A DNA stretch of 64,000 nucleotides, from assembly GCA_052117605.1 (NCBI GenBank), contig JBQKIT010000005.1; one strand, given 5' to 3'. Made by a program: the position numbers and the translations under genes. The DNA comes from CAG-791 sp000431495 (GTDB taxonomy: Bacteria; Bacillota; Clostridia; Lachnospirales; Lachnospiraceae). Position 1 is the first letter of the stretch. Every line of letters begins with the position of its first letter. Below the pieces are notes generated by a model. That model did not search any database. It was not told where the DNA came from and was given only the letters and a program-made list of their open reading frames with translations. Below, piece after piece: positions 42,695 through 51,886 of the stretch.

Positions 42695-44278
42695 ATGATC
42701 AGAGATGGGAAAATCTGGGTTGGCGGTACAGAGGATGGAGGACAGGCCTTTCTTCTTCCGAAGATGGCAAACCGCCATGGGCTGATTGCCGGTGCAACAG
42801 GAAGCGGCAAGACGGCGACCTTAAAGGGACTTGCGGAATCCTTCAGTGCACTGGGCGTCCCGGTGTTTCTGGCGGACGTGAAAGGTGATCTTGCGGGAAT
42901 GTGCCGGCCCGGAGAAGCAAATGAGAATATCAGAAAGAGGATGCAGCGCATCGGTATGAGCGGGGAGGAGGATATTTTTACGAAGTATCCTGTGACCTTC
43001 TGGGACCTTTACGGAGAGCGCGGAATCCAGCTTCGGACGACCATTTCGGAGATGGGACCGCTCATTCTGTCCCGGGTTCTCGGGCTGAACGAGCTTCAGT
43101 CTGATCTCCTTTCCGTAGCCTTCCGGATTGCGGATGAGCAGGAGCTTCTTCTTGTGGACATTAAGGACCTGAAGGCGCTTCTGAATGATATCGATGAGAA
43201 CCGGGCTTCCTTCCAGGCGGATTACGGAAAAATCAGCCCGGCATCGATTGCGGTCATCATCCGGTCTCTTGCGGCACTGGAGGGAGAGGGAGGGGATCTC
43301 TTCTTCGGGGAAACCGCTCTGAATATCCGCGACTGGTTTACCACCGGAACCGACGGAAAGGGAATGATTCATATTCTGGATTCGGAAATGCTGATTCAGA
43401 ACGGGAAGCTGTATTCTGCTTTTCTTCTGTGGCTTCTTTCGGAGCTGTTTGAGCAGCTTCCGGAGGTCGGAGACCTGGAGAAGCCGCGCATGGTCTTTTT
43501 CTTTGACGAGGCGCATCTTCTGTTCCGCGGAACCTCGCAGGCACTTCTGGATAAGATTTCGCAGGTGGTGAAGCTGATTCGTTCCAAGGGGGTCGGCATT
43601 TACTTCTGCACACAGGCTCCCTCAGACATACCGGATGATGTTCTGGCACAGCTGGGGAACCGGATTCAGCACGCGCTTCATGCCTATACACCGAAGGATC
43701 AGAAGGCGGTAAAGGCAGCGGCCCAGTCCTTCCGCATCAATCCGGAGATGGATACGTATCAGACGATCCTGGAGCTTGGCGTCGGCGAAGCGGTCTGCTC
43801 CTTCCTGGAGGAAGACGGCGTTCCCGGTGTGGCACAGAAGGTTATCATTGCACCGCCGGTATCGCAGATGGGCGCGATCACAGAGGAAATCCGCAGAAAG
43901 GAAATTCAGGAGAGCCTCCTTGCGGTGAAATACGCAGAGGCTGTGGATCCGGATTCTGCCTATGAGTTTCTGCAGCGGAAGGCCTCGCAGGAGGCTGCGG
44001 CTGCGCAGAAGCAGGAAGAAGAGGAAAAGGCTCTTGCGGAAGCAGCCAGACAGCAGGCTGCAGAGGAAAAGGAGAAGGAAAAGGCCCGTAAGGCGCGGGA
44101 GAGATCTGCCCGCAGTGCGGCCAAATCCGTCGGAAATTCCGTTGCTGGAACCATCGGCCGGGAGGTTGGAAAGAACGTCGGCGGCTCCATGTTCGGCAAA
44201 TTCGGAAAGACACTTGGCGGAAACGTAGGCGCAAGCCTCGGAAGAGGAATTATCGGAACTTTGTTCCGGAAATTATAA
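42695..44278 (+). CDS. HerA-like ATPase (DUF853)
   Basis: 527 residues from ATG 42695 with AAGGGGGG upstream. Walker A GATGSGKTA (33-41), Walker B near MVFFFDEAHLLF, and STQAP-like FCTQAPSDIPDDVL, all typical of DUF853/HerA P-loop proteins. Residues about 430-475 are a Glu/Ala/Lys coiled coil and the tail (about 480-527) is Gly-rich. These hexameric motor-like proteins may translocate DNA; no NurA nuclease is nearby, so the role remains open. Confidence 0.85.
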   Translation: MIRDGKIWVGGTEDGGQAFLLPKMANRHGLIAGATGSGKTATLKGLAESFSALGVPVFLADVKGDLAGMCRPGEANENIRKRMQRIGMSGEEDIFTKYPVTFWDLYGERGIQLRTTISEMGPLILSRVLGLNELQSDLLSVAFRIADEQELLLVDIKDLKALLNDIDENRASFQADYGKISPASIAVIIRSLAALEGEGGDLFFGETALNIRDWFTTGTDGKGMIHILDSEMLIQNGKLYSAFLLWLLSELFEQLPEVGDLEKPRMVFFFDEAHLLFRGTSQALLDKISQVVKLIRSKGVGIYFCTQAPSDIPDDVLAQLGNRIQHALHAYTPKDQKAVKAAAQSFRINPEMDTYQTILELGVGEAVCSFLEEDGVPGVAQKVIIAPPVSQMGAITEEIRRKEIQESLLAVKYAEAVDPDSAYEFLQRKASQEAAAAQKQEEEEKALAEAARQQAAEEKEKEKARKARERSARSAAKSVGNSVAGTIGREVGKNVGGSMFGKFGKTLGGNVGASLGRGIIGTLFRKL

Positions 44279-44337
44279 AAGAAAACAAAAAGAAACACCG
44301 TCCCCATGGGCTGACCCCACAAAAACAGTGCTCCGCA

Positions 44338-44410
44338 TGCGCCTTCAGGGACTCGAACCCTGGACACCCTGATTAAGAGTCAGGTGCTCTACCAACTGAG
44401 CTAAAAGCGC
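44338..44410 (-). tRNA. tRNA-Lys(CTT)
   Basis: Full cloverleaf on the minus strand: acceptor GCGCTTT/AAGGCGC, D-arm GCTC/GAGC, anticodon stem CCTGA/TCAGG with loop CTCTTAA (anticodon CTT), T-arm CAGGG/CCCTG with TTCGAGT. Discriminator A; CCA is not encoded. Confidence 0.97.
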
Positions 44411-44490
44411 ATATTTATGGACTTCGGAAGAAGTATCCGTTCTGTTTGTTTTCTGTTCAGATTTTTGTTACTTCCTCGCGAACAAGTGCT

Positions 44491-44519
44491 ATTATAGTAT
44501 GGCACTTGTTGCTTGGCAA
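44491..44519 (-). promoter_or_regulatory. Promoter of tRNA-Lys
   Basis: On the minus strand TTGCCA (44519-44514), 17-nt spacer, consensus TATAAT (44496-44491). Confidence 0.8.
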
Positions 44520-44654
44520 GTACTTTTTTAAAAAAATTTTTAAACCATGAAAAAAGGCTGAAAAACAGTGTAAATACAGCACTTTCTGTGGTAATCAAAA
44601 GAGAGGCTGATGGCTGGATGAAGAAAAAGAAAATGGAAAGCTGGAGAAACAAGA

Positions 44655-45464
44655 ATGATATTTGACACACATGCACATTATGATGATGAAGCATTTGATG
44701 AGGACAGAGAGGTGCTCATCGGACGTTTCGAGGAGCTTGGAATCGGAGCGGTGACGGATCCCGGATCTACAAAGGAGAGCATTGCGAAGATTATTGAGCT
44801 GACGGAAAGAAATAAGAGAATATACGGAGCGCTTGGAATCCATCCTTCCGAATGCGGAGAGATGACGGAAGAGGATCTGGAAGAAATCCGGAGAGGACTT
44901 CACCTGCCGAAGATGGTTGCAGTCGGAGAAATCGGTCTGGACTACCACTGGGATACGCCGGAGAGGGAGCTGCAGAGGCACTGGTTCCGCAGACAGCTGG
45001 AGCTGGCAGGAGAGGAGAACATGCCGGTGATCATTCATTCAAGGGACGCGGCGGCTGATACCTTATCCATCCTGAAGGAATGCGGTGCCGGAGAGGCAGG
45101 CGGTGTCATCCACTGCTATTCCTACAGTCCGGAGCTTGCATCGGAATTTCTGAAGCTGGGATTCTTTCTCGGAATCGGCGGCGTTGTGACCTTCCGGAAC
45201 GGGAAAAAACTCAAGGAGACCGTCCGGGAGACGCCGCTGGACCGGATTGTGCTGGAGACGGACTCTCCGTATATGGCACCGGAGCCGCATCGCGGAGAGA
45301 GAAACTCGTCGCTTTTTCTCCGGTATGTGGTCCGGCAGATCGCGGAGATCAAGGGACTTTCACCGGAAACAGTCATCGAAGAAACCTGGAAAAACGCATG
45401 CAGGCTTTACCGGCTTGACGAAAATGGCTGCGCACAGAACGAGGCAGGAGGAAAATATGAGTGA
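44655..45464 (+). CDS. tatD: TatD-family metal-dependent deoxyribonuclease
   Basis: 269 residues. HAH at 6-8, AVGEIGLDYHW, PVIIHSRDA, HCYSYSPE and LETDSPYMAPEPHRG are the amidohydrolase metal ligands and TatD signatures. TatD acts as a 3'-exonuclease in DNA repair. It overlaps rsmA by 8 bp, a conserved Firmicute pairing. Confidence 0.94.
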   Translation: MIFDTHAHYDDEAFDEDREVLIGRFEELGIGAVTDPGSTKESIAKIIELTERNKRIYGALGIHPSECGEMTEEDLEEIRRGLHLPKMVAVGEIGLDYHWDTPERELQRHWFRRQLELAGEENMPVIIHSRDAAADTLSILKECGAGEAGGVIHCYSYSPELASEFLKLGFFLGIGGVVTFRNGKKLKETVRETPLDRIVLETDSPYMAPEPHRGERNSSLFLRYVVRQIAEIKGLSPETVIEETWKNACRLYRLDENGCAQNEAGGKYE

Positions 45465-46326
45465 ATTACTGGCAACCCCCCATGGAACCATGGCCGTGCT
45501 GAATGAGTTTGGGCTTCGGGCGAAGAAGAAGTACGGGCAGAACTTTCTGATCAATCGCGGGATCGTGGATCAGATTGTCGATGCGGCAGAGATCTCGAAG
45601 GAGGACTGCGTACTCGAAATCGGACCGGGAATCGGAACGATGACGCAGCTTCTTTCGGAGGCTGCGGGACATGTGACGGCAGTGGAAATTGACCGGAGCC
45701 TGGAAAAGGTACTGGATCACACGCTGGAAGACTGCGGCAATGTGACCATTTTATTCCAGGACATTCTGAAAACAAATCTGAAAGCGGTCGCGGCGGAGTT
45801 CAATGAGGGGCGCCCGCTCAAGTGCGTGGCAAATCTCCCCTACTACATCACAACGCCGATTCTCCTTCAGCTCTTTCAGGAGTCTGACTGCTTCGAGAGC
45901 ATCACAGTGATGGTTCAGAAGGAGGTGGCGGACAGAATTCTTGCCACCGAAAAGGACAAGGAATACGGCGCATTGTCGCTGGCGGTTCGTTATTATTCCG
46001 AACCGGAGCTGGTTTGTATTGTGCCGCCGGGAAATTTCATTCCGAAGCCGGGTGTCGACTCTGCGGTACTGAAGCTCTCCATCCGTCATGAGCCGGTCGT
46101 GGATGCAGATGAAACCTTCCTGTTTGCGCTGATCCGTGCGGCTTTTAACCAGAGAAGGAAGACGCTGGCCAATGCTCTTTCACACGGTCTTGCGGAAACG
46201 GAGGGGGGCGTTGCCCGCGAGGAGGTGCAGGAGGCTCTTGTGAAAATGGGCCTTTCCGAAACGATCCGCGGCGAGAAGCTGTCTCTGGAGCAGTTTGCAG
46301 AGCTTGCAAGGCTGCTGAAGAAATGA
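45457..46326 (+). CDS. rsmA: 16S rRNA dimethyladenosine transferase RsmA (KsgA)
   Basis: 289 residues from ATG 45457 with CAGGAGG upstream. KKKYGQNFLIN, SAM motif VLEIGPGIGTMTQLL, the catalytic NLPYYITTPIL and the C-terminal FNQRRKTLANAL are diagnostic. It dimethylates A1518 and A1519 late in 30S assembly. Confidence 0.97.
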   Translation: MSELLATPHGTMAVLNEFGLRAKKKYGQNFLINRGIVDQIVDAAEISKEDCVLEIGPGIGTMTQLLSEAAGHVTAVEIDRSLEKVLDHTLEDCGNVTILFQDILKTNLKAVAAEFNEGRPLKCVANLPYYITTPILLQLFQESDCFESITVMVQKEVADRILATEKDKEYGALSLAVRYYSEPELVCIVPPGNFIPKPGVDSAVLKLSIRHEPVVDADETFLFALIRAAFNQRRKTLANALSHGLAETEGGVAREEVQEALVKMGLSETIRGEKLSLEQFAELARLLKK

Positions 46327-46343
46327 CGGAAAATACGGACGAA

Positions 46344-46375
46344 GAGCCGGCCCTTGCAGGGGCTCGTTTTTTGAC
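46344..46375 (+). terminator. Terminator after rsmA
   Basis: GAGCC...GGCTC hairpin around CCCTTGCAGGG, then T6. The T-run merges into the TTGACA of the next promoter. Confidence 0.75.
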
Positions 46376-46399
46376 ATGCTTTTAGGCGTATGCTAAACT
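46371..46399 (+). promoter_or_regulatory. Promoter of the TPR/AAA-like gene
   Basis: Consensus TTGACA (46371-46376), 17-nt spacer, extended -10 TGC-TAAACT (box 46394-46399). Confidence 0.75.
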
Positions 46400-46473
46400 T
46401 TTAATGTTATTTACATTGGGAAAACTATGCGCGAAAATATGTTCCGCACGTCTGGAAGTACGAGGATAGAACA

Positions 46474-49368
46474 GTGGATAAGTATGAATTCAAGATCAGT
46501 CTGAACGAGATCAATGCCCTGATTGGCGAGAGACGCTTTGAGGAAGCTGCCAACATCGCGGACGGGATCGACTGGAACCACGTAAAGAGCGCAGAGACGC
46601 TGTGCAGGATCAGCGAGGTCTACAAGGCGGTCGGAGATTACGACAGAAGCCGTGACATTATGGCAATTGCGCATGAGAGAGAGACAGACAACCCTGTTAT
46701 CGTCTATGCGCTTTGCGAGCTTACGATTTTCCTGTACGGCAGGGATGGCCTTCAGAGCGACCTGACGTCAGCCCTTCAGCTGATGCAGGAATATCAGGCA
46801 CTGGAGCCGCAGAATCCGAAGCGTCTCATTCTGCAGTACAAGATGTACTGCGTATCCCCAGTATCGGATCAGGAGAAGATTGCAATCCTGGAACAGCTTC
46901 ACGCAGAAAAGGCGACGGCAAGGTGGGACTTCGAGCTGGCGCAGCTTTATATGAATGCGGGAGAAAAGGACAAGGCGTCCTCCCTCAATTGTTCCATTCA
47001 GCAGAACTATGCAGGAAGCAAGTTTGCAGAGAAGGCAGCAGCGCTGTTTCCTGCAGTGCAGTCCGTGAAGCAGGAGACGGCAGAGAGAGAGGATCCGGCG
47101 GAGGCTCCTGCCGAAAGCGCAGCGGATGCCGAGGAGAAGGCACAGGCAGAGCGCACTGCACGGGAGCTGGAGCAAAGGGCTGCGGAAGAGAAGGCAGCAG
47201 AAGCCAGGGAGAATTCGTACGCAGAAGAGGGGCAGGAGAGCCGTATCGCAGAGACAGAGACGGCACCTGCAAAGGAGCCTGAAGCGGCTTCACAGGAGCC
47301 TCAGGCGGATTTCCGGATTCGTACGCCGGAGGAGCAGCACAGCGTAGACAGTATTCAGAATAATGTCGCGAAGGGAATGGAGGATTTTTTCGCCCGCCCT
47401 TACGATGAGAAGCTGGAGCAGGAGACAAACGGACAGTATTCCATGGTGATGGATGAGCCGCAGGAGCCTGAGCCGCAGGTGGAAGGACAGCTTTCCATCA
47501 GTGAAGTGATGGCGGAGTGGGAGAAGATTCGCTCCGATATCCGCAGAGCAAATGATGAGAAGCGGGCACAGAGAATTCTGGAGGACACAGGTTCTCTGAT
47601 GCAGGATTTTGATGAGACAGCAAGGCACGGCCTTCTGGAGGACATTGAGAAGGGCGTTGCAAGACAGCGCAGACAGGTGCGCAGCGGCATGTATCGTGTG
47701 TCGGATGGAGTGCCGGCAAGACAACCCTACGGGGATCCGGACCGGCGGAGAGAGCCGGTGCGCCGGGCATACCGCGAGGAGGATGCACCGCAGAGGCCGG
47801 TAGGATCCCGTGAGGATGGGACTGCGCAGAAGCCGACAAGGCCCTGCGAGGATGAAATTCCGCAAAGAGCGGCAGGAGAAATTGCCCCTGCTTCCGAGCA
47901 GGACGAGGATACCAGAGTATACAGACGCCGCGGAAGAGACGATATGGATGACATCGCGACGAGACGATGGAATTCCGAAGAGATCCGCCGGGCAATGGCT
48001 CGCCAGGAGCAGCTTGCACGCGAGGAAGAGCTGCGGGCAGCAGGATATGCAGAGCCGGAGGATGAGAAGCCGCAGGGGGAGAATTATCTGGACGAGCAGG
48101 AAGAAGCGCAGAGCCCTGCACCCGCAGAGACAGCAGAACAGGCTTCTCCGATGAAGGAAGAGCAGCCTGCAAAACCGGAAGCAGCTTCGAAGGTGGCTCC
48201 TGCAGAGGAAGCGCCGTACGAGGAGCCCGCAGAAGAGGCTCCTGCAGAGGAGGAGCCGTACGAGGAGCCTGCAGAAGAGGCTCCTGCAGAGGAATACGAG
48301 GAAACTGCAGAGGAAGCGCCGTACGAGGAGCCTGCAGAAGAGGCTCCTGCAGAGGAATACGAGGAAACTGCAGAGGAAGCGCCGTACGAGGAGCCTGAAG
48401 AAAAGGCTCCTGCAGAAGAATACGAGGAAACTGCAGAGGAAGAACCGTACGAGGGGTCCACAGAAGAGGCTCCGGAAGAAGAGCCTGTAGAGGAGCAGCC
48501 GCAGGAAGAACCTGCCCCGGAAAGAAAGACTGCCGAGAAGGACGCAGGAAGAAAGCCTGCGCCTGCAAAGGCCGGGAAGGCTCCGAAAAAGCCGTCTTCG
48601 GGCGGAAAGCGGGAGCTTACCAAGGAAGAACGCCGCCTGTTCGGACCGTTCTGCCGCATGAGAGAGAATGTGGAACAGCTGACGGAAGCGCTGGATCAGA
48701 TCAGTCTTGCTTCCTCCACCGGAAATCTTCTGATTCTCGGCAACGAGGCAACGGCAGACCGCGTGGCACGCGGAATTCTGGAAATTACCCGTCAGACGGA
48801 TTCGAATTTCACCGGAAAGGTGGCCAGAGTCTCCGGAGAGTCCCTGAACAAGCTCAAGCCTGAGGGAATTCGGAAGACCTTCACGAAGCTGGAGAGTGGT
48901 GCGCTTATTATCAATAAGGCATCGGATCTTGCGCCGAAGACCATGGAACGTCTGTATCATGAGCTGGAAGGCCGTGAGCATGGTATTATCCTGATTCTGA
49001 TTGACGGCAACAAGAAGATGGAGCAGTTCCGCCACGAGAATGAGAAATATCTCGGCAGCTTCACGGCAGTGATTTCTGTCCGTCCTCTGGATGACAAGGC
49101 GCTGGTGGCTTATGCGAAGGATTACGCCATGTCGCAGGATTTCTCCATCGATGAGTTCGGACAGCTTGCGCTGGCGCAGCGCATTGCAGCGATGCAGACA
49201 TCGACGCACCAGGTGACGCTGAAAGAGGTCCGCGATCTGGTGGATGAAGCGATCGGATATGCCGAGAAGAAAACTCCGCACACTCTCATTGAGGTGATTT
49301 CCAAGCGGCGTTATGATGAAAATGACCGCATCATCATTCATGAAAAGGATTTCATGCATAACATGTAA
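46474..49368 (+). CDS. TPR, acidic-repeat and degenerate AAA+ protein
   Basis: 964 residues from GTG 46474 with GAGGAT 6 nt upstream. Residues about 1-200 are paired helices of TPR type (RRFEEAANIADGI, YKAVGDYDRSRDIM). About 200-700 is low-complexity, Glu/Pro/Ala-rich, with a 21-residue repeat built around EEAPYEEPAEEAPAEEYEETA-like units. From about 712 an AAA+-like domain follows, but the P-loop place reads LLILGNEATADR and the Walker B place ALIINKASDL, so ATP binding and hydrolysis residues are missing. No signal peptide. Probably a cytoplasmic scaffold; function unknown. Confidence 0.75.
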   Translation: MDKYEFKISLNEINALIGERRFEEAANIADGIDWNHVKSAETLCRISEVYKAVGDYDRSRDIMAIAHERETDNPVIVYALCELTIFLYGRDGLQSDLTSALQLMQEYQALEPQNPKRLILQYKMYCVSPVSDQEKIAILEQLHAEKATARWDFELAQLYMNAGEKDKASSLNCSIQQNYAGSKFAEKAAALFPAVQSVKQETAEREDPAEAPAESAADAEEKAQAERTARELEQRAAEEKAAEARENSYAEEGQESRIAETETAPAKEPEAASQEPQADFRIRTPEEQHSVDSIQNNVAKGMEDFFARPYDEKLEQETNGQYSMVMDEPQEPEPQVEGQLSISEVMAEWEKIRSDIRRANDEKRAQRILEDTGSLMQDFDETARHGLLEDIEKGVARQRRQVRSGMYRVSDGVPARQPYGDPDRRREPVRRAYREEDAPQRPVGSREDGTAQKPTRPCEDEIPQRAAGEIAPASEQDEDTRVYRRRGRDDMDDIATRRWNSEEIRRAMARQEQLAREEELRAAGYAEPEDEKPQGENYLDEQEEAQSPAPAETAEQASPMKEEQPAKPEAASKVAPAEEAPYEEPAEEAPAEEEPYEEPAEEAPAEEYEETAEEAPYEEPAEEAPAEEYEETAEEAPYEEPEEKAPAEEYEETAEEEPYEGSTEEAPEEEPVEEQPQEEPAPERKTAEKDAGRKPAPAKAGKAPKKPSSGGKRELTKEERRLFGPFCRMRENVEQLTEALDQISLASSTGNLLILGNEATADRVARGILEITRQTDSNFTGKVARVSGESLNKLKPEGIRKTFTKLESGALIINKASDLAPKTMERLYHELEGREHGIILILIDGNKKMEQFRHENEKYLGSFTAVISVRPLDDKALVAYAKDYAMSQDFSIDEFGQLALAQRIAAMQTSTHQVTLKEVRDLVDEAIGYAEKKTPHTLIEVISKRRYDENDRIIIHEKDFMHNM
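48205..48477 (+). repeat. 63-bp tandem coding repeats (acidic)
   Basis: Four to five imperfect units, each 21 residues, of the pattern EEAPYEEPAEEAPAEEYEETA minus substitutions; the first is shorter. The DNA is also highly repetitive and is prone to in-frame copy change. Confidence 0.8.
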
Positions 49369-49426
49369 ACAAAGCATGTAAATAAATGGGGACAAGGTAC
49401 TTTTCTTGGGGCAGGAGGAGTTACAA

Positions 49427-51478
49427 ATGGCAGCAAAAAGCAAGAAAAACGGAATTACAAAGGCGGCCGCACGTATGGCCAGTACCGTATCCGGAACCGG
49501 CAGGGGAAAGACCTCCGCAAAGGCACCGGCTGCGAAGGCGCAGAGCGCAAAGGCTCAGAGACCGCAGCAGGAAAAGCCGAAGGAAGAGCAGAAGGTATTT
49601 ATTTCCGATGTCGACTGCTACCTCTTCGGGCAGGGGACGCATTACGATATCTATAAAAAGCTGGGCGCACATCCTTCCGTGGAAGATGGAAGAGAAGGAA
49701 TGTTCTTTGCGGTATGGGCGCCGAATGCGGCAGCCGTTCATGTCATTGGCTCCTTCAACGGCTGGAATGAAGATCAGTATGCCATGCAGAAGATCGGGGA
49801 GATCGGCATCTGGACCTGCTTCATTCCGGGAGTCGGGGAGAATGAGCTCTATAAGTACCTGATCTATACACCGGAAGGAAGAAAGCTTTACAAGGCAGAT
49901 CCCTTCGCCAATTCTGCAGAGCTTCGTCCCGGAACCGCTTCCCGCACCGCCAATCTCTCCGGATATAAGTGGGGCGATGGCAGGTGGATGGAGGCCCGTG
50001 AAGAGAAGAATGTTTTCAAAGAGCCGATGGCAATTTATGAATGCCATGTCGGCTCCTGGATGAAGCATCCGGACGGGGGCGACGGCTTTTACAACTACCG
50101 CGAATTTGCGGATCGGCTGGTCGACTATCTGAAGGAGCTGAAGTTCACACACATTGAGCTGATGGGCATTCTGGAGCATCCGTTTGACGGCTCCTGGGGC
50201 TATCAGGTAACCGGCTACTACGCACCCACCTCCCGCTATGGAAGCCCGAAGGACTTCATGTATCTGGTGGATACGATGCACAAGAACGGCATCGGCGTGA
50301 TTCTGGACTGGGTTCCGGCGCACTTCTGCCCGGATGAGCACGGCCTTGCCTGCTTCGACGGAAAATGCATCTTCGAGGATCCGGATCCGAGAAGAGGAGA
50401 GCACCCGGAATGGGGAACCAAGATCTTCAACCTCGGCAAGCCGGAGGTGAAGAACTTCCTGATTGCCAACGTGCTGTACTGGATCCGTGAGTTTCATGTG
50501 GACGGTATTCGTGTGGATGCTGTTGCGTCCATGCTGTATCTGGATTACGGCAAGAAGGATGGCGAATGGCTGCCGAATCAGTACGGCGGCAACAAGAATC
50601 TGGATGCCGTTGTATTTTTCCAGCATATGAACTCTGTTGTGCGCGGCTCATATCCTGGCTTTGTAACCATCGCCGAGGAGTCCACGGCATGGCCGAAGGT
50701 GACCAGCGAAATCGGTACCGAAGGCCTGGGCTTTACGTTCAAATGGAGCATGGGCTGGATGCATGATTTCTGCGAGTACATGAAGCTGGATCCCATTATG
50801 CGGAGCGGCTCTCATTACAATATGACCTTTGCCATGAGCTATAATAGCTCGGAGAAGTATATCCTTCCGCTTTCGCACGATGAGGTTGTGCACCTGAAGT
50901 GCTCGATGGTGGAGAAGATGCCGGGCTACCAGGTGGACAAGTATGCAAACCTTCGCCTTGGCTATACCTTCATGATGGGCCATTCCGGCAAGAAGCTCCT
51001 GTTCATGGGACAGGAATTCGGGCAGGAGAGAGAGTGGAGCGAGGCGAGAGAGCTCGATTGGTTCCTTCTGCAGAATGACCTGAATGCAGGCATGCAGAGG
51101 TATTTTGCGGAGCTTCTGAAGATCTACCGCAAGTATCCGTGCATGTATGAGATTGATGACAGCTGGGACGGTTTTGAGTGGATCAATGCAGATGACAAGG
51201 ACCGCAGCATTTACAGCTTCTTCCGTAAGTGTGATTCCGATAAAAAGCGCCTTCTGTTTATTCTGAACATGACGCCGGTGGAGTACAAGGATTATCGGCT
51301 CGGTGTTCCGGAGAAGGGCAGTTATAAGGTTCTTCTGAACAGCACGGATCCGGAATTTGGCGGAGCCGGCTCTGAGGTGCCGAAGGTTCTGAAGGCGATC
51401 AAGGGAGACTGCGATTACAAGCCGCAGTATATTACGTTTGATATGCCGGCATATGGCGGTCTTGTGATAGAGTTTTGA
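49427..51478 (+). CDS. glgB: 1,4-alpha-glucan branching enzyme
   Basis: 683 residues from ATG 49427, with GGAGGAG 6 nt upstream. A basic, Ala/Lys-rich extension (about 1-60) precedes the CBM48 and GH13 domains. DWVPAHF (near 294), GIRVDAVASMLYLDY (nucleophile Asp near 362), EEST (acid Glu near 419) and LSHDEVVH complete the catalytic set. It makes alpha-1,6 branches in glycogen. No other glg genes are in the window. Confidence 0.95.
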   Translation: MAAKSKKNGITKAAARMASTVSGTGRGKTSAKAPAAKAQSAKAQRPQQEKPKEEQKVFISDVDCYLFGQGTHYDIYKKLGAHPSVEDGREGMFFAVWAPNAAAVHVIGSFNGWNEDQYAMQKIGEIGIWTCFIPGVGENELYKYLIYTPEGRKLYKADPFANSAELRPGTASRTANLSGYKWGDGRWMEAREEKNVFKEPMAIYECHVGSWMKHPDGGDGFYNYREFADRLVDYLKELKFTHIELMGILEHPFDGSWGYQVTGYYAPTSRYGSPKDFMYLVDTMHKNGIGVILDWVPAHFCPDEHGLACFDGKCIFEDPDPRRGEHPEWGTKIFNLGKPEVKNFLIANVLYWIREFHVDGIRVDAVASMLYLDYGKKDGEWLPNQYGGNKNLDAVVFFQHMNSVVRGSYPGFVTIAEESTAWPKVTSEIGTEGLGFTFKWSMGWMHDFCEYMKLDPIMRSGSHYNMTFAMSYNSSEKYILPLSHDEVVHLKCSMVEKMPGYQVDKYANLRLGYTFMMGHSGKKLLFMGQEFGQEREWSEARELDWFLLQNDLNAGMQRYFAELLKIYRKYPCMYEIDDSWDGFEWINADDKDRSIYSFFRKCDSDKKRLLFILNMTPVEYKDYRLGVPEKGSYKVLLNSTDPEFGGAGSEVPKVLKAIKGDCDYKPQYITFDMPAYGGLVIEF

Positions 51479-51498
51479 TATGACCGGGAGTGAGCGCT

Positions 51499-51879
51499 AT
51501 GGAAATTCACGAGTCTGCAGAAGACTATCTGGAAACAATTCTGATTCTGGGAGAACGGAATCCCTATGTCCGCAGCATTGACATCGTCAACGAGATGGGG
51601 TTTTCCAAGCCGAGCGTCAGCATTGCAATGAAAAAGCTGCGCGAGAACGGCTACATCGAGATGGACGTGAACGGCTACATTACATTCCGTCCGGAAGGAC
51701 GGGCCATTGCGGAGAGGATTTATTCCAGACACAAACTTCTCCGCAAGGTTCTGATCGCCATCGGTGTCAGTGAGAAAACGGCTGCCGATGAGGCTTGCCG
51801 GATCGAGCATGTGATTGATGATGATACGTTCGAAAAGCTGAACGATTATTATGAAAAGCAGATGAAGAAAGGAAACTGA
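51499..51879 (+). CDS. DtxR/MntR-family metalloregulator
   Basis: 126 residues from ATG 51499 with GGGAG 8 nt upstream. Winged helix ESAEDYLETI...SKPSVSIAMKKL followed by the dimerisation domain with RHKLLRKVLIAIGV and ADEACRIEHVIDDD, which has His/Glu/Cys metal ligands. There is no C-terminal SH3-like domain, as in MntR. It probably senses Mn or Fe. No transporter is nearby, and the next gene (8 bp on) is pseB. Confidence 0.87.
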   Translation: MEIHESAEDYLETILILGERNPYVRSIDIVNEMGFSKPSVSIAMKKLRENGYIEMDVNGYITFRPEGRAIAERIYSRHKLLRKVLIAIGVSEKTAADEACRIEHVIDDDTFEKLNDYYEKQMKKGN

Positions 51880-51886
51880 AATACCT

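Noticed and set aside
47290..49443. 717-codon minus-strand frame opposite the TPR/AAA-like gene
   Set aside because: Its Leu/Phe/Arg-rich low-complexity product mirrors the acidic repeats on the plus strand; the plus frame has a promoter, a ribosome site and TPR similarity.
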